NCBI GenBank assembly: GCA_041300525.1
Contig: JBGLNJ010000001.1
Span: forward strand, 1,674,001 to 1,738,000
Direction: 5' to 3'
DNA length: 64,000 nucleotides
Source of the DNA: JBGLNJ01 sp041300525
GTDB taxonomy: Bacteria > Chloroflexota > Anaerolineae > Fen-1058
Under the pieces are notes generated by a model that was not told the DNA's origin, ran no database searches, and saw only the letters and a program-made list of their open reading frames with translations. Below are positions 35,328 through 44,344 of this stretch, one piece after another (position 1 is the stretch's first letter; each line of letters starts with the position of its first letter). Both the position numbers and the translations under genes were made by a program.

Positions 35328-36224
35328 GTGAAAATCCTGTTTGTGTATCCCGAGTTCCCCGACACGTTTTGGAGTTTCAAGCACGCGCTCAAGTTCATCC
35401 GCAAAAAGGCCGCTGCGCCGCCGCTGGGCTTGTTGACCGTCGCGTCCCTGCTGCCCACCGGCTGGGAGAAGCGATTGGTGGACTTGAACGCCGAAAACCT
35501 AAAGTCCGGCGACCTGGCCTGGGCCGACATGGTCTTTCTCAGCGCGATGGTGGTCCAGCGCGACTCGGCGCGAGAGGTGATTGCGCGCTGCAAAGCGGCG
35601 GGCGTCAAGGTCGTCGCTGGCGGGCCGCTCTTTACCCAGGAACACGAACAATTCCCCGACGTGGATCACTTTGTATTGAACGAAGCCGAATTGACTCTGC
35701 CGCCCTTCTTGGCCGACCTGGCCCTGGGGCGCGCCCAACGCATCTACGCGACCCACGAATACCCCGATCTTCGCCTGACTCCAGCGCCGCGCTGGGAACT
35801 GGCGAACCTGAAACTGTACTCTACCATGAGCATCCAGTTTTCGCGCGGGTGCCCTTACAATTGCGATTTCTGCAACGTGACCGCGTTGCTCGGCCACCGC
35901 CCGCGCACCAAGACGGCCTCTCAGATTACGGCCGAGTTGGATGGTCTCTATGCGCTTGGCTGGCGACAGAACGTGTTTTTTGTGGACGACAATTTCATTG
36001 GGAACAAGAAGCAACTCAAGGAAGAAATACTCCCGGCGCTGATCGGGTGGCGCAAGGGCAAGACCGGCATGCCGTTCAACACAGAAGTGTCCATCAACCT
36101 GGCCGACGACCCGGAACTGCTGCGCCTGATGGTGGAGGCCGGGTTCGACACGGTTTTTATCGGCATCGAGACGCCGAACGAAGACAGCCTGGCCGAATGT
36201 GGCAAGTACCAGAATAAAAACCGC
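35328..36224 (+). CDS. B12-binding-domain radical SAM protein, N-terminal 299 residues
   Basis: GTG 35328 with GGAGG nearby. The cobalamin-binding-like domain comes first (MVFLSAMVVQRDSAREVI, KVVAGGPLFTQEHEQFPDVDHFVLNEAE). The radical SAM cluster motif FSRGCPYNCDFCNVT (CxxxCxxC) follows, then FFVDDNFIGNKKQ and FIGIETPNEDSLAECGKYQNKN. Family members run about 200 residues further. At 36224 the sequence becomes antisense oppF. The frame open to 36635 beyond that is not part of the gene. Confidence 0.8.
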
Positions 36225-36551
36225 ATCCTGGAAGATCATTTGCATCTTGCGGCGCATCCGGCGCAACGACTCGCCCTTGAGCGACGTCAACTCGTGCGTC
36301 TCGTTATCGGCCGCCGTAAAGAAAACCTGGCCCGCCGTCGCGCGGTGGAGCTGCAAGATCGTGCGGCCTGTGGTGGATTTGCCGCAGCCCGACTCGCCCA
36401 CCAGCCCCAGCGTCTCGCCGCGTCGGATATCAAAGCTGACACCATCCACGGCTTTGACGCTGCCGACCTCTTTCATAAAGATGATGCCCTGCGTGATCGG
36501 AAAGTGTTTTTTGAGATCTTGCACTCTAAGCAGAATATTGTCGTTGCTCAC
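36224..36551 (-). CDS. Oligopeptide/dipeptide ABC transporter ATPase (OppF/DppF), N-terminal fragment
   Basis: About 109 residues from GTG 36549-36551 (GGGAGA upstream). LLRVQDLKKHFPITQG, Walker A GESGCGKST and the Q-loop MQMIFQD are present. The ABC signature, Walker B and the oligopeptide zinc tail are missing because the sequence switches to the radical SAM gene. GTG overlaps the oppD stop (GTGA), so the two were translationally coupled. Confidence 0.85.
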
Positions 36552-37534
36552 TGTGTCTTCTCCCGGCGAGTGTCCACCCAGCAGGCCTTCCAATGGCCCG
36601 GGCTGACGGATTCAAGGGGCGGGTTTTCTTTGTAGCAGCGGTCCATCGCGCAAACGCAGCGCGGCGCAAACGGGCAACCCGGCGGCAGCCCCATCAGGTC
36701 CGGCGGCAGCCCTTCGATAGACACCAGGCGGCGGTGCTGCGTCTCGTCCAACCGCGGCAGGCTGCCCAACAAGCCCAGCGTATAGGGATGGCGCGGGTCG
36801 CCATACAGGTCCTTGACCGGCGCTTCCTCGATGATGAACCCGGCGTACATCACGATCACGCGCTTGGCGAGTCCGGCGATGATGCCCAGGTCGTGCGTGA
36901 TCCAGATGATGGCCATACCCAGTTCGTCGCGCAGACGCTTGACCAACTCCACGATCTGCGCCTGAATCGTCACGTCCAGCGCCGTCGTCGGCTCGTCGGC
37001 GATGAGCACCTGCGGCGCGCACGAGAGCGCCATCGAGATCATCACGCGCTGGCGCATCCCGCCGGAAAATTGGTGCGGGTAATCGTTGAGCCGGTCGCCG
37101 GCATTGGGAATGCCGACCATTTCCAACAATTCAATCGAGCGCTGGCGCGACTGTTCTTTGTTCATCCCCAAGTGCAGCTCCAGGGCCTCGGTGAGCTGGC
37201 GGCCGATCGTCAGCACAGGGTTGAGGCTGGTCATCGGGTCTTGAAAGACCATGGCGATTTGCGCGCCGCGCACGTGCCGAATCTCATCCGAAGACATCTT
37301 GAGGAGGTCTCTGCCCTGAAAGAGGGCTTGCCCGCCGGCAATCTTGCCCGGCGGCTCGGGGATGAGACGCAAAAGCGAGAGCACGCTGACACTCTTGCCG
37401 CAGCCGCTCTCGCCGACAATCCCTAACGTCTCCCCTTCTGCAAGCTCATAGCTGACGCCGTTGACGGCATAGACGAGGCCCTCACGGGTGTGAAATTGAG
37501 TTCTGAGATCTTTGATCTCAAGCAAAGCGGCCAT
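36548..37534 (-). CDS. Oligopeptide/dipeptide ABC transporter ATPase (OppD/DppD)
   Basis: 328 residues from ATG 37532-37534, with AAGGAG upstream. Complete ABC ATPase: Walker A GESGCGKSV, Q-loop VFQDPMTSLNPVL, signature HQFSGGMRQRV, Walker B VLIADEPTTALD, switch THDLG. The C-terminal Cys-rich tail CPFAPRCVCAMDRC is characteristic of peptide transporters. It pairs with OppF to drive uptake. Permease and binding-protein genes are not adjacent. Confidence 0.93.
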   Translation of the reverse strand: MAALLEIKDLRTQFHTREGLVYAVNGVSYELAEGETLGIVGESGCGKSVSVLSLLRLIPEPPGKIAGGQALFQGRDLLKMSSDEIRHVRGAQIAMVFQDPMTSLNPVLTIGRQLTEALELHLGMNKEQSRQRSIELLEMVGIPNAGDRLNDYPHQFSGGMRQRVMISMALSCAPQVLIADEPTTALDVTIQAQIVELVKRLRDELGMAIIWITHDLGIIAGLAKRVIVMYAGFIIEEAPVKDLYGDPRHPYTLGLLGSLPRLDETQHRRLVSIEGLPPDLMGLPPGCPFAPRCVCAMDRCYKENPPLESVSPGHWKACWVDTRREKTQ

Positions 37535-37731
37535 CACTCTCTCCTTGTAAAGAATTCTGTCAGGGCCATCCATCAAGTGACCCCTCATGGACTCACACTT
37601 TTAACATTCAGCCATTTTGTGACCCGTCATGACCTGTGTTTCGCCGGCTTTTCCGCGCGAAACCGGGCGCAATGTTAAATCTGTCAGTCCGTGAGAAGTG
37701 ATCCTATCATAGCACAGCCCTCGCCAATCTG

Positions 37732-38523
37732 TCAATCTGCGCCCAGAGAGGCGGGAGACTCGTTTCCCCGCCCCAGACGGGCCAGGAATTCTTGATCGGT
37801 TTGGGAGAGATGTGCCGCTGCCAGCAAATCGGGCCGACGCTCCCACGTGCGGCGCAAGCTCTGCTCGCGCCTCCAGCGATCCACTTGCGCATGGTCACCG
37901 GACAGGAGCACGTCCGGGACGGTCTGCCCTCGGAAATTCGCGGGACGTGTGTAATGCGGATACTCGAGCAGCGCGTCGGCATGTGAATCATCCAACGTCG
38001 CGCCGGGGTCGCCCAGCACGCCGGGCAAGAGTCGCGTCACGGCATCAATCACCACGAGCGCCGGCAATTCCCCGCCGGTCAGGACATAGTCGCCGATAGA
38101 GATTTCGTCCGTCGCCAGGAATTGGCGCACGCGCTCGTCCACGCCCTCATAGCGCCCGCAGATCAGCACAATCTGTTCGTGCGCCGCCAATTCGCGCGCC
38201 ACCGTCTGAGTGAACAACCGGCCTTGTGGGGTCAGCAAGATGATAGGAAGACGTGGAACGTGGAGCGGTCTTTCGCTTTTCGCTTCTCGCTCTTCACTCA
38301 AGATGTCTTCGACCGCCGCAAAAACAGGTTCCGGTTTCATCACCATCCCGCCGCCGCCGCCGTAGGGCAAGTCATCGGTGATGTGGTGCTTGTCCACCGC
38401 ATAATCGCGGATGTTATGCACGACGACGGAAAGACGGCCCGCCTCGATAGCGCGCTTGAGGATGCTTTCCTGCAAAGGGCTGGTCAAAAGCGACGGAAAG
38501 AGGGTAAGCACATCAAAGCGCAT
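37732..38523 (-). CDS. trmD: tRNA (guanine37-N1)-methyltransferase
   Basis: 263 residues. MRFDVLTLFPSLL start, DDLPYGGGGGMVMKPEP, and the SAM-binding trefoil-knot region LICGRYEGVDERV with ISIGDYVLTGGELPALVVID. It methylates G37 of tRNAs and prevents frameshifting. Between conserved blocks (after AVEDILSE) a tandem-repeat tract (38262-38300) encodes extra charged residues. Promoter at 38586-38614. The gene is not in the usual rpsP-rimM-trmD-rplS operon here. Confidence 0.95.
   Translation of the reverse strand: MRFDVLTLFPSLLTSPLQESILKRAIEAGRLSVVVHNIRDYAVDKHHITDDLPYGGGGGMVMKPEPVFAAVEDILSEEREAKSERPLHVPRLPIILLTPQGRLFTQTVARELAAHEQIVLICGRYEGVDERVRQFLATDEISIGDYVLTGGELPALVVIDAVTRLLPGVLGDPGATLDDSHADALLEYPHYTRPANFRGQTVPDVLLSGDHAQVDRWRREQSLRRTWERRPDLLAAAHLSQTDQEFLARLGRGNESPASLGAD
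38262..38300. repeat. In-frame repeat (CTTTTCG)n inside trmD
   Basis: Units CTTTCGCTTTTCGCTTCTCG and CTCTTCACTC plus ACGTGGAACGTGG. On the minus strand they encode SEEREAKSERPLHV, absent from the usual TrmD pattern. Confidence 0.55.
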
Positions 38524-38585
38524 AAGGACACTTGCAATTCTGGCACACGGTATTCTCTGGGGTCTCGACCTTCAAGGCGACTCTG

Positions 38586-38614
38586 ATTATAACATGGGCC
38601 AGATATTTCGACAA
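38586..38614 (-). promoter_or_regulatory. trmD promoter
   Basis: Minus strand TTGTCG (38609-38614), 17 bp, TATAAT (38586-38591). Confidence 0.65.
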
Positions 38615-38645
38615 CCGATGACGGGGCCCGGGGTACGAGGTCGTA

Positions 38646-38668
38646 GGACAAGATGGCATCTTGTCCTG
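38646..38668. promoter_or_regulatory. 23-bp palindrome between divergent genes
   Basis: AGGACAAGAT (38646-38655), GGC, ATCTTGTCCT (38659-38668). It lies between the trmD promoter and the extended -10 of the phosphodiesterase gene, so an operator is possible. No T run. Confidence 0.4.
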
Positions 38669-38727
38669 CATTCTGCACCGACACTTTTGCAGTGTACTCG
38701 GGCCTGGAATGTCCGGGGCATGAACTA

Positions 38728-38736
38728 TGTTATAAT
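38728..38736 (+). promoter_or_regulatory. Extended -10 promoter of the phosphodiesterase gene
   Basis: TGTTATAAT (TGn plus TATAAT at 38731-38736), 76 bp before the ATG. The leader contains an 8-bp hairpin GCCCGGCA/TGCCGGGC around 38761-38788. Confidence 0.45.
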
Positions 38737-38811
38737 CTACCACATTGTGGACCTTCGCCGGCCCGGCATGAAGGTTGCCCTGCCGGGCGAATCTTGCCAC
38801 GGGAGATGACC

Positions 38812-40449
38812 ATGCTGCGCGCACGCTGGATTGTATCGAGTGTCATCGTTCTAGCCTTGATCGCTTACGGCTCTTACACCTGGACCAACGCGCTCCTCGA
38901 TTCGATGTTTGCGTACCGTTCGCCGCTGGCCGCTTCGCCGCCTGCGCCCGGCGCTCCGCTCGGCCAGCCGTTGACCTCCCATGTGGCGCTGGTGGTCGTG
39001 GACGCGCTGCGCGAGGACACGTCGCGCAAGCCCGATGTGATGCCGTTCCTGAATCAACTGCGCGGCCAGGGCGCGTGGGCCACGATGCGCAGCCAGCCGC
39101 CGTCGTGGTCGGAGCCGAGCTGGACAACGATCTGCACCGGCGCGTGGCCGGAAATCAACGACTCGCCGCCGCTCAACCTGGAGTATGACAAAATCTGGCC
39201 GTGGACACAGGATAACATTTTTGCGGCGGCCAAGCGCGCGGGATTGAAAACCGCCGTGTCCGGGTACGACTGGTGGGAAAAGTTCATCACGCTCGACAAA
39301 CGCGACGCCGACTTTTTCACTCGCGGCGAAGACGACGCCGCCGACCGTGACGTGCTGAACGCCGCTATGCCGTGGCTGACCAGCGGCGGGTATCAACTCG
39401 TGTTGATTCATTTGGATCAAGTGGATTACGCCGGGCACCATGAGGGTGGCCCGCGTGATCCGCGCTGGGACGCCGCCGCCGCTCGCGCCGATGCGATGCT
39501 CAAGCCAATCGCCGGGGCGTTGGATTTCAGCCGTGACACGCTGATCGTGCTTTCCGATCACGGGCAGATTGATCGCGGCGGGCATGGCGGCCAAGACCCC
39601 ATCGTGCTCGTCGAGCCGTTCGTCATGGTCGGCGCGGGCGTCAAGCCGGGCAAGTATCCCGACGTGCAAATGGTTGACGTTGCGCCCACACTAGCCGTCC
39701 TGCTGGGCACAAACATCCCCGCATCGAGCGAGGGCAAGCCGCTCACGCAGATGCTCAACGTGGACGCACACCGGCAGGCACAAATCAGTGTCGCGTGGAC
39801 TGCGCAGCAGGATACCGTCGCATCCGCATACGAGAAGGCTATCGGCGCGCCCAAGCAGGCTGGCGCAACAGCCCAGGAACGCATCGCAGCCGCTCAACAT
39901 GGCCGCGATCCCGGCAACGATCTGCTGCGCCTGGCAATCGCGCTCGTCGTCGCGCTGGGTGGCGCAGGCATTTTGATCTGGAAGCGCAGCCGAGATGTGG
40001 CGATGCTGTTCTTTGCGGCGCTCCTCTACGTCGTCGTCTACAACGTCATCTTTGCCGTCATCGCCGGCAACGTCTACTCGATGAGCACCGTGCCCACGGC
40101 AGGCGCTACAGCCTTTGTGGTCGAGATCGCCCAGTTCGCCGCCATTGCCGTGCTGGTGGCCTGGCTGGCCGCCATGCTGCTCACCGGCGCGTTCCGTCGT
40201 GGCGCGCTTCATGCGGCACAAGCGACTTTCGGCTTTGCGTTCGTCACGCTTTACTTGCTCGCCATACCGGCGCTGCTCGGTTTTGCCGTCAACGGCGCGG
40301 TGACGACGTGGCGCTTGCCGGATCCGCTCCTGATCTTTTTGCACTTTACGAATCTGATCCAGGCGATGTTCGTGGCGGCGCTGGGCATCGTCCTTTCCGG
40401 CATCGCAGCGCTCATTGGTAGACTGGCAAGTAGACAAGTAGGCAAGTAG
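38812..40449 (+). CDS. Alkaline-phosphatase-superfamily membrane phosphodiesterase
   Basis: 545 residues from ATG 38812 with GGGAGA upstream; a longer frame to 38653 crosses the promoter. One N-terminal helix anchors a type I phosphodiesterase/nucleotide pyrophosphatase-like domain. Metal-site blocks are VALVVVDALREDT, SEPSWTTICTG (nucleophile Thr region), LIHLDQVDYAGHHEGG and LIVLSDHGQIDRGGHGG. About five helices follow at the C-terminus. It may modify envelope lipids or glycans with phospho-groups. The last codons are repeat-derived. RfbD follows. Confidence 0.75.
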   Translation: MLRARWIVSSVIVLALIAYGSYTWTNALLDSMFAYRSPLAASPPAPGAPLGQPLTSHVALVVVDALREDTSRKPDVMPFLNQLRGQGAWATMRSQPPSWSEPSWTTICTGAWPEINDSPPLNLEYDKIWPWTQDNIFAAAKRAGLKTAVSGYDWWEKFITLDKRDADFFTRGEDDAADRDVLNAAMPWLTSGGYQLVLIHLDQVDYAGHHEGGPRDPRWDAAAARADAMLKPIAGALDFSRDTLIVLSDHGQIDRGGHGGQDPIVLVEPFVMVGAGVKPGKYPDVQMVDVAPTLAVLLGTNIPASSEGKPLTQMLNVDAHRQAQISVAWTAQQDTVASAYEKAIGAPKQAGATAQERIAAAQHGRDPGNDLLRLAIALVVALGGAGILIWKRSRDVAMLFFAALLYVVVYNVIFAVIAGNVYSMSTVPTAGATAFVVEIAQFAAIAVLVAWLAAMLLTGAFRRGALHAAQATFGFAFVTLYLLAIPALLGFAVNGAVTTWRLPDPLLIFLHFTNLIQAMFVAALGIVLSGIAALIGRLASRQVGK

Positions 40450-40502
40450 GCAAGACGAGTGGCTTTGACTACAAGACCATCCGACTATAAGACTAGACGA
40501 CC
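40420..40502. repeat. Tandem repeats (AAGTAGGC)n and (GACTATAAGACTA) before rfbD
   Basis: GCAAGTAGACAAGTAGGCAA then GACTACAAGACCATCCGACT and further GACTA units, ending at the rfbD ATG. They encode the end of the phosphodiesterase and leave rfbD without a clear ribosome-binding site. Confidence 0.65.
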
Positions 40503-41342
40503 ATGAGGCTATTTATCACTGGCGCAAAGGGCCAACTGGGCCGCACGCTGCAAGCGCATTTTGCAAACGATACCGTGCTGCCCGCCGACCTGCCCGAATG
40601 TGATATCACCGACCGCGCCCGCGTGATGCAGGCCGTCGGCGAATTCAAGCCGGACGTGGTGATTCACGCGGCGGCGATGACGGACGTGGACGGCTGCGCG
40701 CGCGACCCGGACGCGGCTTTTCGCGCCAACGCGCTCGGCACGCAAAACGTGGCGCTGGCCTGCCAGTCCGCCAACTGCGCGATGCTTTACATCAGCACGA
40801 ACGAAGTCTTTGATGGGCGCAAGACGGAGCCGTACCTCGAGTTCGACGCGACGAACCCCATCAACGCCTACGGGCGGAGCAAGCTCGCCGGCGAAACCTT
40901 TGTCCGCGACTTGCTGACACGGTTCTATATCGTCCGCATCGCCTGGTTGTATGGCAAAGGCGGCCATCACTTTGTCCGCAAAATGATCCGCCTGGCCGAT
41001 GAGCGGGGCAACCTGCACGTCGTCGCGGACGAGGTCAGCTCACCGACATACGCGGAAGACGTGGCGCGCGCCGTGCGACAACTCGTCCAGACCGGCGCGT
41101 ATGGCGTGTATCATCTCGTGAACGACGGCCTCGCCAGCCGCTATGCTTTTGTGCGCGAGATCTTGCAGCTTGCGGGGCGCGGCCATGTTCCGGTCGAGCC
41201 GATCAAGCTGGCCGACTTTTGCCGCGCGTCCACTCCCCCACCCTACACACCGCTGCGAAATTTCTGCGGGGCCGCGCAGGGCATCACGCTGCGTCCCTGG
41301 CAAGAAGCGTTGGCAGAGTATTTGGCGTCGAACGATTGTTAG
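40503..41342 (+). CDS. rfbD: dTDP-4-dehydrorhamnose reductase (RmlD/RfbD)
   Basis: 279 residues. NADPH-binding GAKGQLG at the N-terminus, VVIHAAAMTDVDGCARDP, the STNEVFDG loop (STDxVF in the family) and catalytic YGRSK (YxxxK). It makes dTDP-L-rhamnose for envelope polysaccharide. The other rml genes are not here. The nearby glycosyltransferases fit this role. Confidence 0.9.
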   Translation: MRLFITGAKGQLGRTLQAHFANDTVLPADLPECDITDRARVMQAVGEFKPDVVIHAAAMTDVDGCARDPDAAFRANALGTQNVALACQSANCAMLYISTNEVFDGRKTEPYLEFDATNPINAYGRSKLAGETFVRDLLTRFYIVRIAWLYGKGGHHFVRKMIRLADERGNLHVVADEVSSPTYAEDVARAVRQLVQTGAYGVYHLVNDGLASRYAFVREILQLAGRGHVPVEPIKLADFCRASTPPPYTPLRNFCGAAQGITLRPWQEALAEYLASNDC

Positions 41343-41402
41343 CGGCTGTCCGCCACAAGGGACTGGCAGGCCAGGTCATTGACTCAAACGCGGGGCGAGA
41401 GC

Positions 41403-42257
41403 ATGAAAGTGTTTGAAAAAGATAGACACAGCGCCATACTGGGCGATGTACTAGAAGCGCTCTCCACATGGGTGCCAGACGGTTCCATTGATTTGATCTT
41501 TGCCGACCCGCCCTACAACATCGGAAAAGTCTTTCACGAGACCCAAGACAGATGGCAATCGGATAAAGATTACTTGCGTTGGTGTCACCGCTGGCTCGAC
41601 CTGTGCATTCAAAAGCTCAAGCCGAACGGCAGTCTCTATGTCATGGCTGCGACCCAGAACATGCCTTTTTTCGACATCTATTTGCGCAAGCAGATCGCTA
41701 TACTGTCTAGGATCATCTGGTATTACGATAGTTCAGGTGTCCAAGCCAAAAGGTACTATGGGTCTCTGTATGAGCCTATCTTGTTTTGCGTCAAAGACAA
41801 AGAGCACTATACGTTCAACGCCAAGGACATTTTCGTGTCGGCAAAAACAGGAGCGCAAAGAAAACTGATAGACTATAGGAAGCCCGTGCCAACTGTCTAC
41901 AATTCGGTCAAAGTTCCTGGGAATGTTTGGGAGTTTCCCAGAGTGCGGTACCGAATGTCAGAGTATGAGAACCACCCAACGCAAAAGCCGGTGGCGCTCT
42001 TGGAAAGAATTATCAAGGCAAGCTCAAATATCGGTGACATCGTGCTCGACCCGTTTTCGGGCACTTTTACGACCTCTTACGTAGCAAAGCAGTTAGGTAG
42101 AAAATCCATTGGAATTGAGATAGAAGAAGAGTATGTGAAAATAGGGTTACGGAGACTCGAGATAGCCAATGAATACGACGGCTCGCTCTTGTACAGAGAG
42201 CCAAGATCGTTCGAAAAGACCCCGCAGGACCAACTCGCCTTATTCGAGAGGCCGTAA
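41403..42257 (+). CDS. Type II DNA methyltransferase (adenine-N6/cytosine-N4, beta class)
   Basis: 284 residues from ATG 41403. Catalytic motif IV DPPYN near residue 35 precedes the SAM-binding motif I region (DIVLDPFSGTFTTS, SIGIEIEEEYVKIG) near the end. That is the beta-class order of amino-methyltransferases such as YhdJ. NHPTQKPVALLERII is also typical. Lower GC than its neighbours. The stop overlaps the start of the endonuclease gene (TAATG), so they form a restriction-modification unit. The recognition site cannot be read from sequence. Confidence 0.88.
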   Translation: MKVFEKDRHSAILGDVLEALSTWVPDGSIDLIFADPPYNIGKVFHETQDRWQSDKDYLRWCHRWLDLCIQKLKPNGSLYVMAATQNMPFFDIYLRKQIAILSRIIWYYDSSGVQAKRYYGSLYEPILFCVKDKEHYTFNAKDIFVSAKTGAQRKLIDYRKPVPTVYNSVKVPGNVWEFPRVRYRMSEYENHPTQKPVALLERIIKASSNIGDIVLDPFSGTFTTSYVAKQLGRKSIGIEIEEEYVKIGLRRLEIANEYDGSLLYREPRSFEKTPQDQLALFERP

Positions 42258-43369
42258 TGGAACACCCGTTTACTATCCAGATCGAAGAGATATTGAAGAC
42301 AGAGTTTGGGCGCGCCGGCGAAAGAATATTTGAATCCAGCCCGTTAATCCAATACTTGAATATCAAGACCCGGTCAGCAAATCGAGGCTCAAAATCCAGA
42401 GGCAGTTTTGCAAATCTATATGCTTTGTACGTGCTGGTAGAGGACTATCTCGCTCACAGGTATCATAGAACGGGCGATTACACCCGATACGAGGGAGCCA
42501 TTTTCTCAGACCTTTTCAAGCGGCAACGAGAATTGCCTTTCGGAAGCAAGCTCCAAAACCACGCTCTCAACCACCGGCTGAATGAAGAGTTTAGGAAATA
42601 CTTTCCTGCCTGTGACTATGTTCCCATCCTCCGCAATGTGGAAACAAACAGATACTGGATCAACGAAAATCTTTTGAGGCTGAAACTTGGAGCTAGAACC
42701 TACAACCTGGCGACCTGCATCATGCAGATCATTGATGCTTACGTAAAAACAAAGCAAAGCGCCTTTGAGACATTCATCAAGACGTGCCAGGAGCTACAAG
42801 GAATTCAAACCCAAGACTTGGAAAGAGGTAAAGCATTTATTCTGGGCCTGTTAGCGCCTAATGTGGACGCGCGAATTTTCGAGATTGTCAGCTATTCGAT
42901 TCTCAAGTATTACTACCACGACCAAACTGTCTACATTGGATTCGAAATTGAGAAACTGGTCAAAGAGAACCTGAAGCTATACAAGACCGGCAGAACAAAT
43001 GCCAACGACGGCGGCATAGATTTTGTCATGCGACCCTTGGGACGATTTTTCCAGGTCACAGAAACCTTAGATATTCGAAAATACCTGCTCGACATTGACA
43101 AGATCGAAAAATATCCCATCACTTTTGTCATCAAATCTACCGACAACATTGATTCCTTAAAAACAAAACTGGAAGAACGCGCAAGAAGGCAATTTGCAAT
43201 CAAGTTGATTGTAGATCGCTACATGGCCAGTATCGAGGAGATTGTCAACATCCCTGCACTCATCGAGAGATTCGAGCGCGCCGTTGAACAAGGGTATCTC
43301 GGCAGCATCCTGGGGGAAATCGTCAAGCAAAGCAAAATTGAGTACAATTATGAGATTGACGAGGCATAA
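42257..43369 (+). CDS. Putative type II restriction endonuclease
   Basis: 370 residues, coupled to the methyltransferase by TAATG. The segment TNANDGGIDFVMRPLGRFFQ followed by VTE looks like a PD-(D/E)xK variant core (Asp in GGID, then a QVTE strand). The rest is helical and not recognised. The identification rests on the core motif and on the position next to a DNA methyltransferase. AT-rich codon use marks it as horizontally acquired. Its stop overlaps the next ATG (TAATG). Confidence 0.7.
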   Translation: MEHPFTIQIEEILKTEFGRAGERIFESSPLIQYLNIKTRSANRGSKSRGSFANLYALYVLVEDYLAHRYHRTGDYTRYEGAIFSDLFKRQRELPFGSKLQNHALNHRLNEEFRKYFPACDYVPILRNVETNRYWINENLLRLKLGARTYNLATCIMQIIDAYVKTKQSAFETFIKTCQELQGIQTQDLERGKAFILGLLAPNVDARIFEIVSYSILKYYYHDQTVYIGFEIEKLVKENLKLYKTGRTNANDGGIDFVMRPLGRFFQVTETLDIRKYLLDIDKIEKYPITFVIKSTDNIDSLKTKLEERARRQFAIKLIVDRYMASIEEIVNIPALIERFERAVEQGYLGSILGEIVKQSKIEYNYEIDEA

Positions 43370-44338
43370 TGAACCAGCCGTCAATCTCAAGTCCCCGACT
43401 TCCGACCTCCGGCCTCCGGCTCTTGATCTCCGTCATCATCCCCAACTGGAACGGCGCGCACCTGCTGCCGACGTGCCTGGACTCGCTGCGGCGGCAGAGT
43501 TACGCCGAGCGCGAGATCATTGTCGTGGACAACGCCTCGACGGATGACTCGCTTAAAGTGCTCACGCGAGACTATCCCGATGTGCACGTGCTGGCCCTGC
43601 CGCGCAACACCGGCTTTACGGGCGCGTGCAACGCGGGCATCCGCGCAAGTCACGGCGGGTTCATCGCCCTGCTCAACAGCGACACACAAGCCGACGAGCG
43701 CTGGCTGGCCGAGGTCGTCGCCGCGTTCGAGCGGCGCCCGGAAGCGGGGCTGGTCGCCAGCAAGATGCTGCTGTTCGACCGGCGCGACACGCTGCACACC
43801 GCCGGCGATTTTGTCCGGCTCGACGGCACGCCGGGCAATCGCGGCGTCTGGCAGCGCGACGAGGGACAGTTCGACCGCGAGGGCTATGTCTTTTCTGCCT
43901 GCGGCGGCAGCGCGGCCTATCGCCGCGCGATGCTGGATGAGATCGGCTTGCTCGATGAGGATTTCTTTTTTTCGCAGGAGGATATTGACCTGGCTTGGCG
44001 CGCGCAACTGGCCGGGTGGAAGTGCGTCTTTGCGCCCAAGGCCATCGTGTATCACAAGCTGGCCGCCACCGGTGGCGGGCCGACGGCGAGCTTTTACGAC
44101 GGGCGCAACACGATTTGGGTGATCGCCAAGGATTATCCGGGCGCGCTGTGGAAACGTCACTGGCGCGAGGTGGTCGGCGCACAATTGCGCATCACGGGCG
44201 AGGCGTTGCGCGCGTGGCGAGGCGAGGCAGCGCGGGCGCGGTTGCGTGGGCAACTGGTCGGGCTGCTCGGCCTGCCCAAGCTGCTCCGCAAACGCCGCGC
44301 CATCCAATCCTCGCGCCGCGTCTCGGACGAGTACGCTT
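43369..44338 (+). CDS. Glycosyltransferase family 2, last residues lost
   Basis: GT-A fold: LISVIIPNWNGAHLLPTCLDSL, VVDNASTDDS, LLNSDTQADERW (DxD-like) and FFSQEDIDLAWRAQLAGW. It resembles rhamnosyl/N-glycosyl transferases of the WbbL type. The first ten residues are repeat-derived (43381-43426). The typical end RRAIQSSRRVSDEY is reached at 44335; the frame then continues to 44487 antisense-like through the next gene's start. About eight terminal residues are therefore missing (junction near 44338). Confidence 0.85.
43381..43426. repeat. Short repeat (CCGACTT/CCGACCT/CCGGCCT) at the GT2 start
   Basis: CCCCGACTTCCGACCTCCGG then CCTCCGGCTC, encoding SPRLPTSGLRL before the conserved GT-A strand. 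Confidence 0.5.
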
Positions 44339-44344
44339 GCTCAT

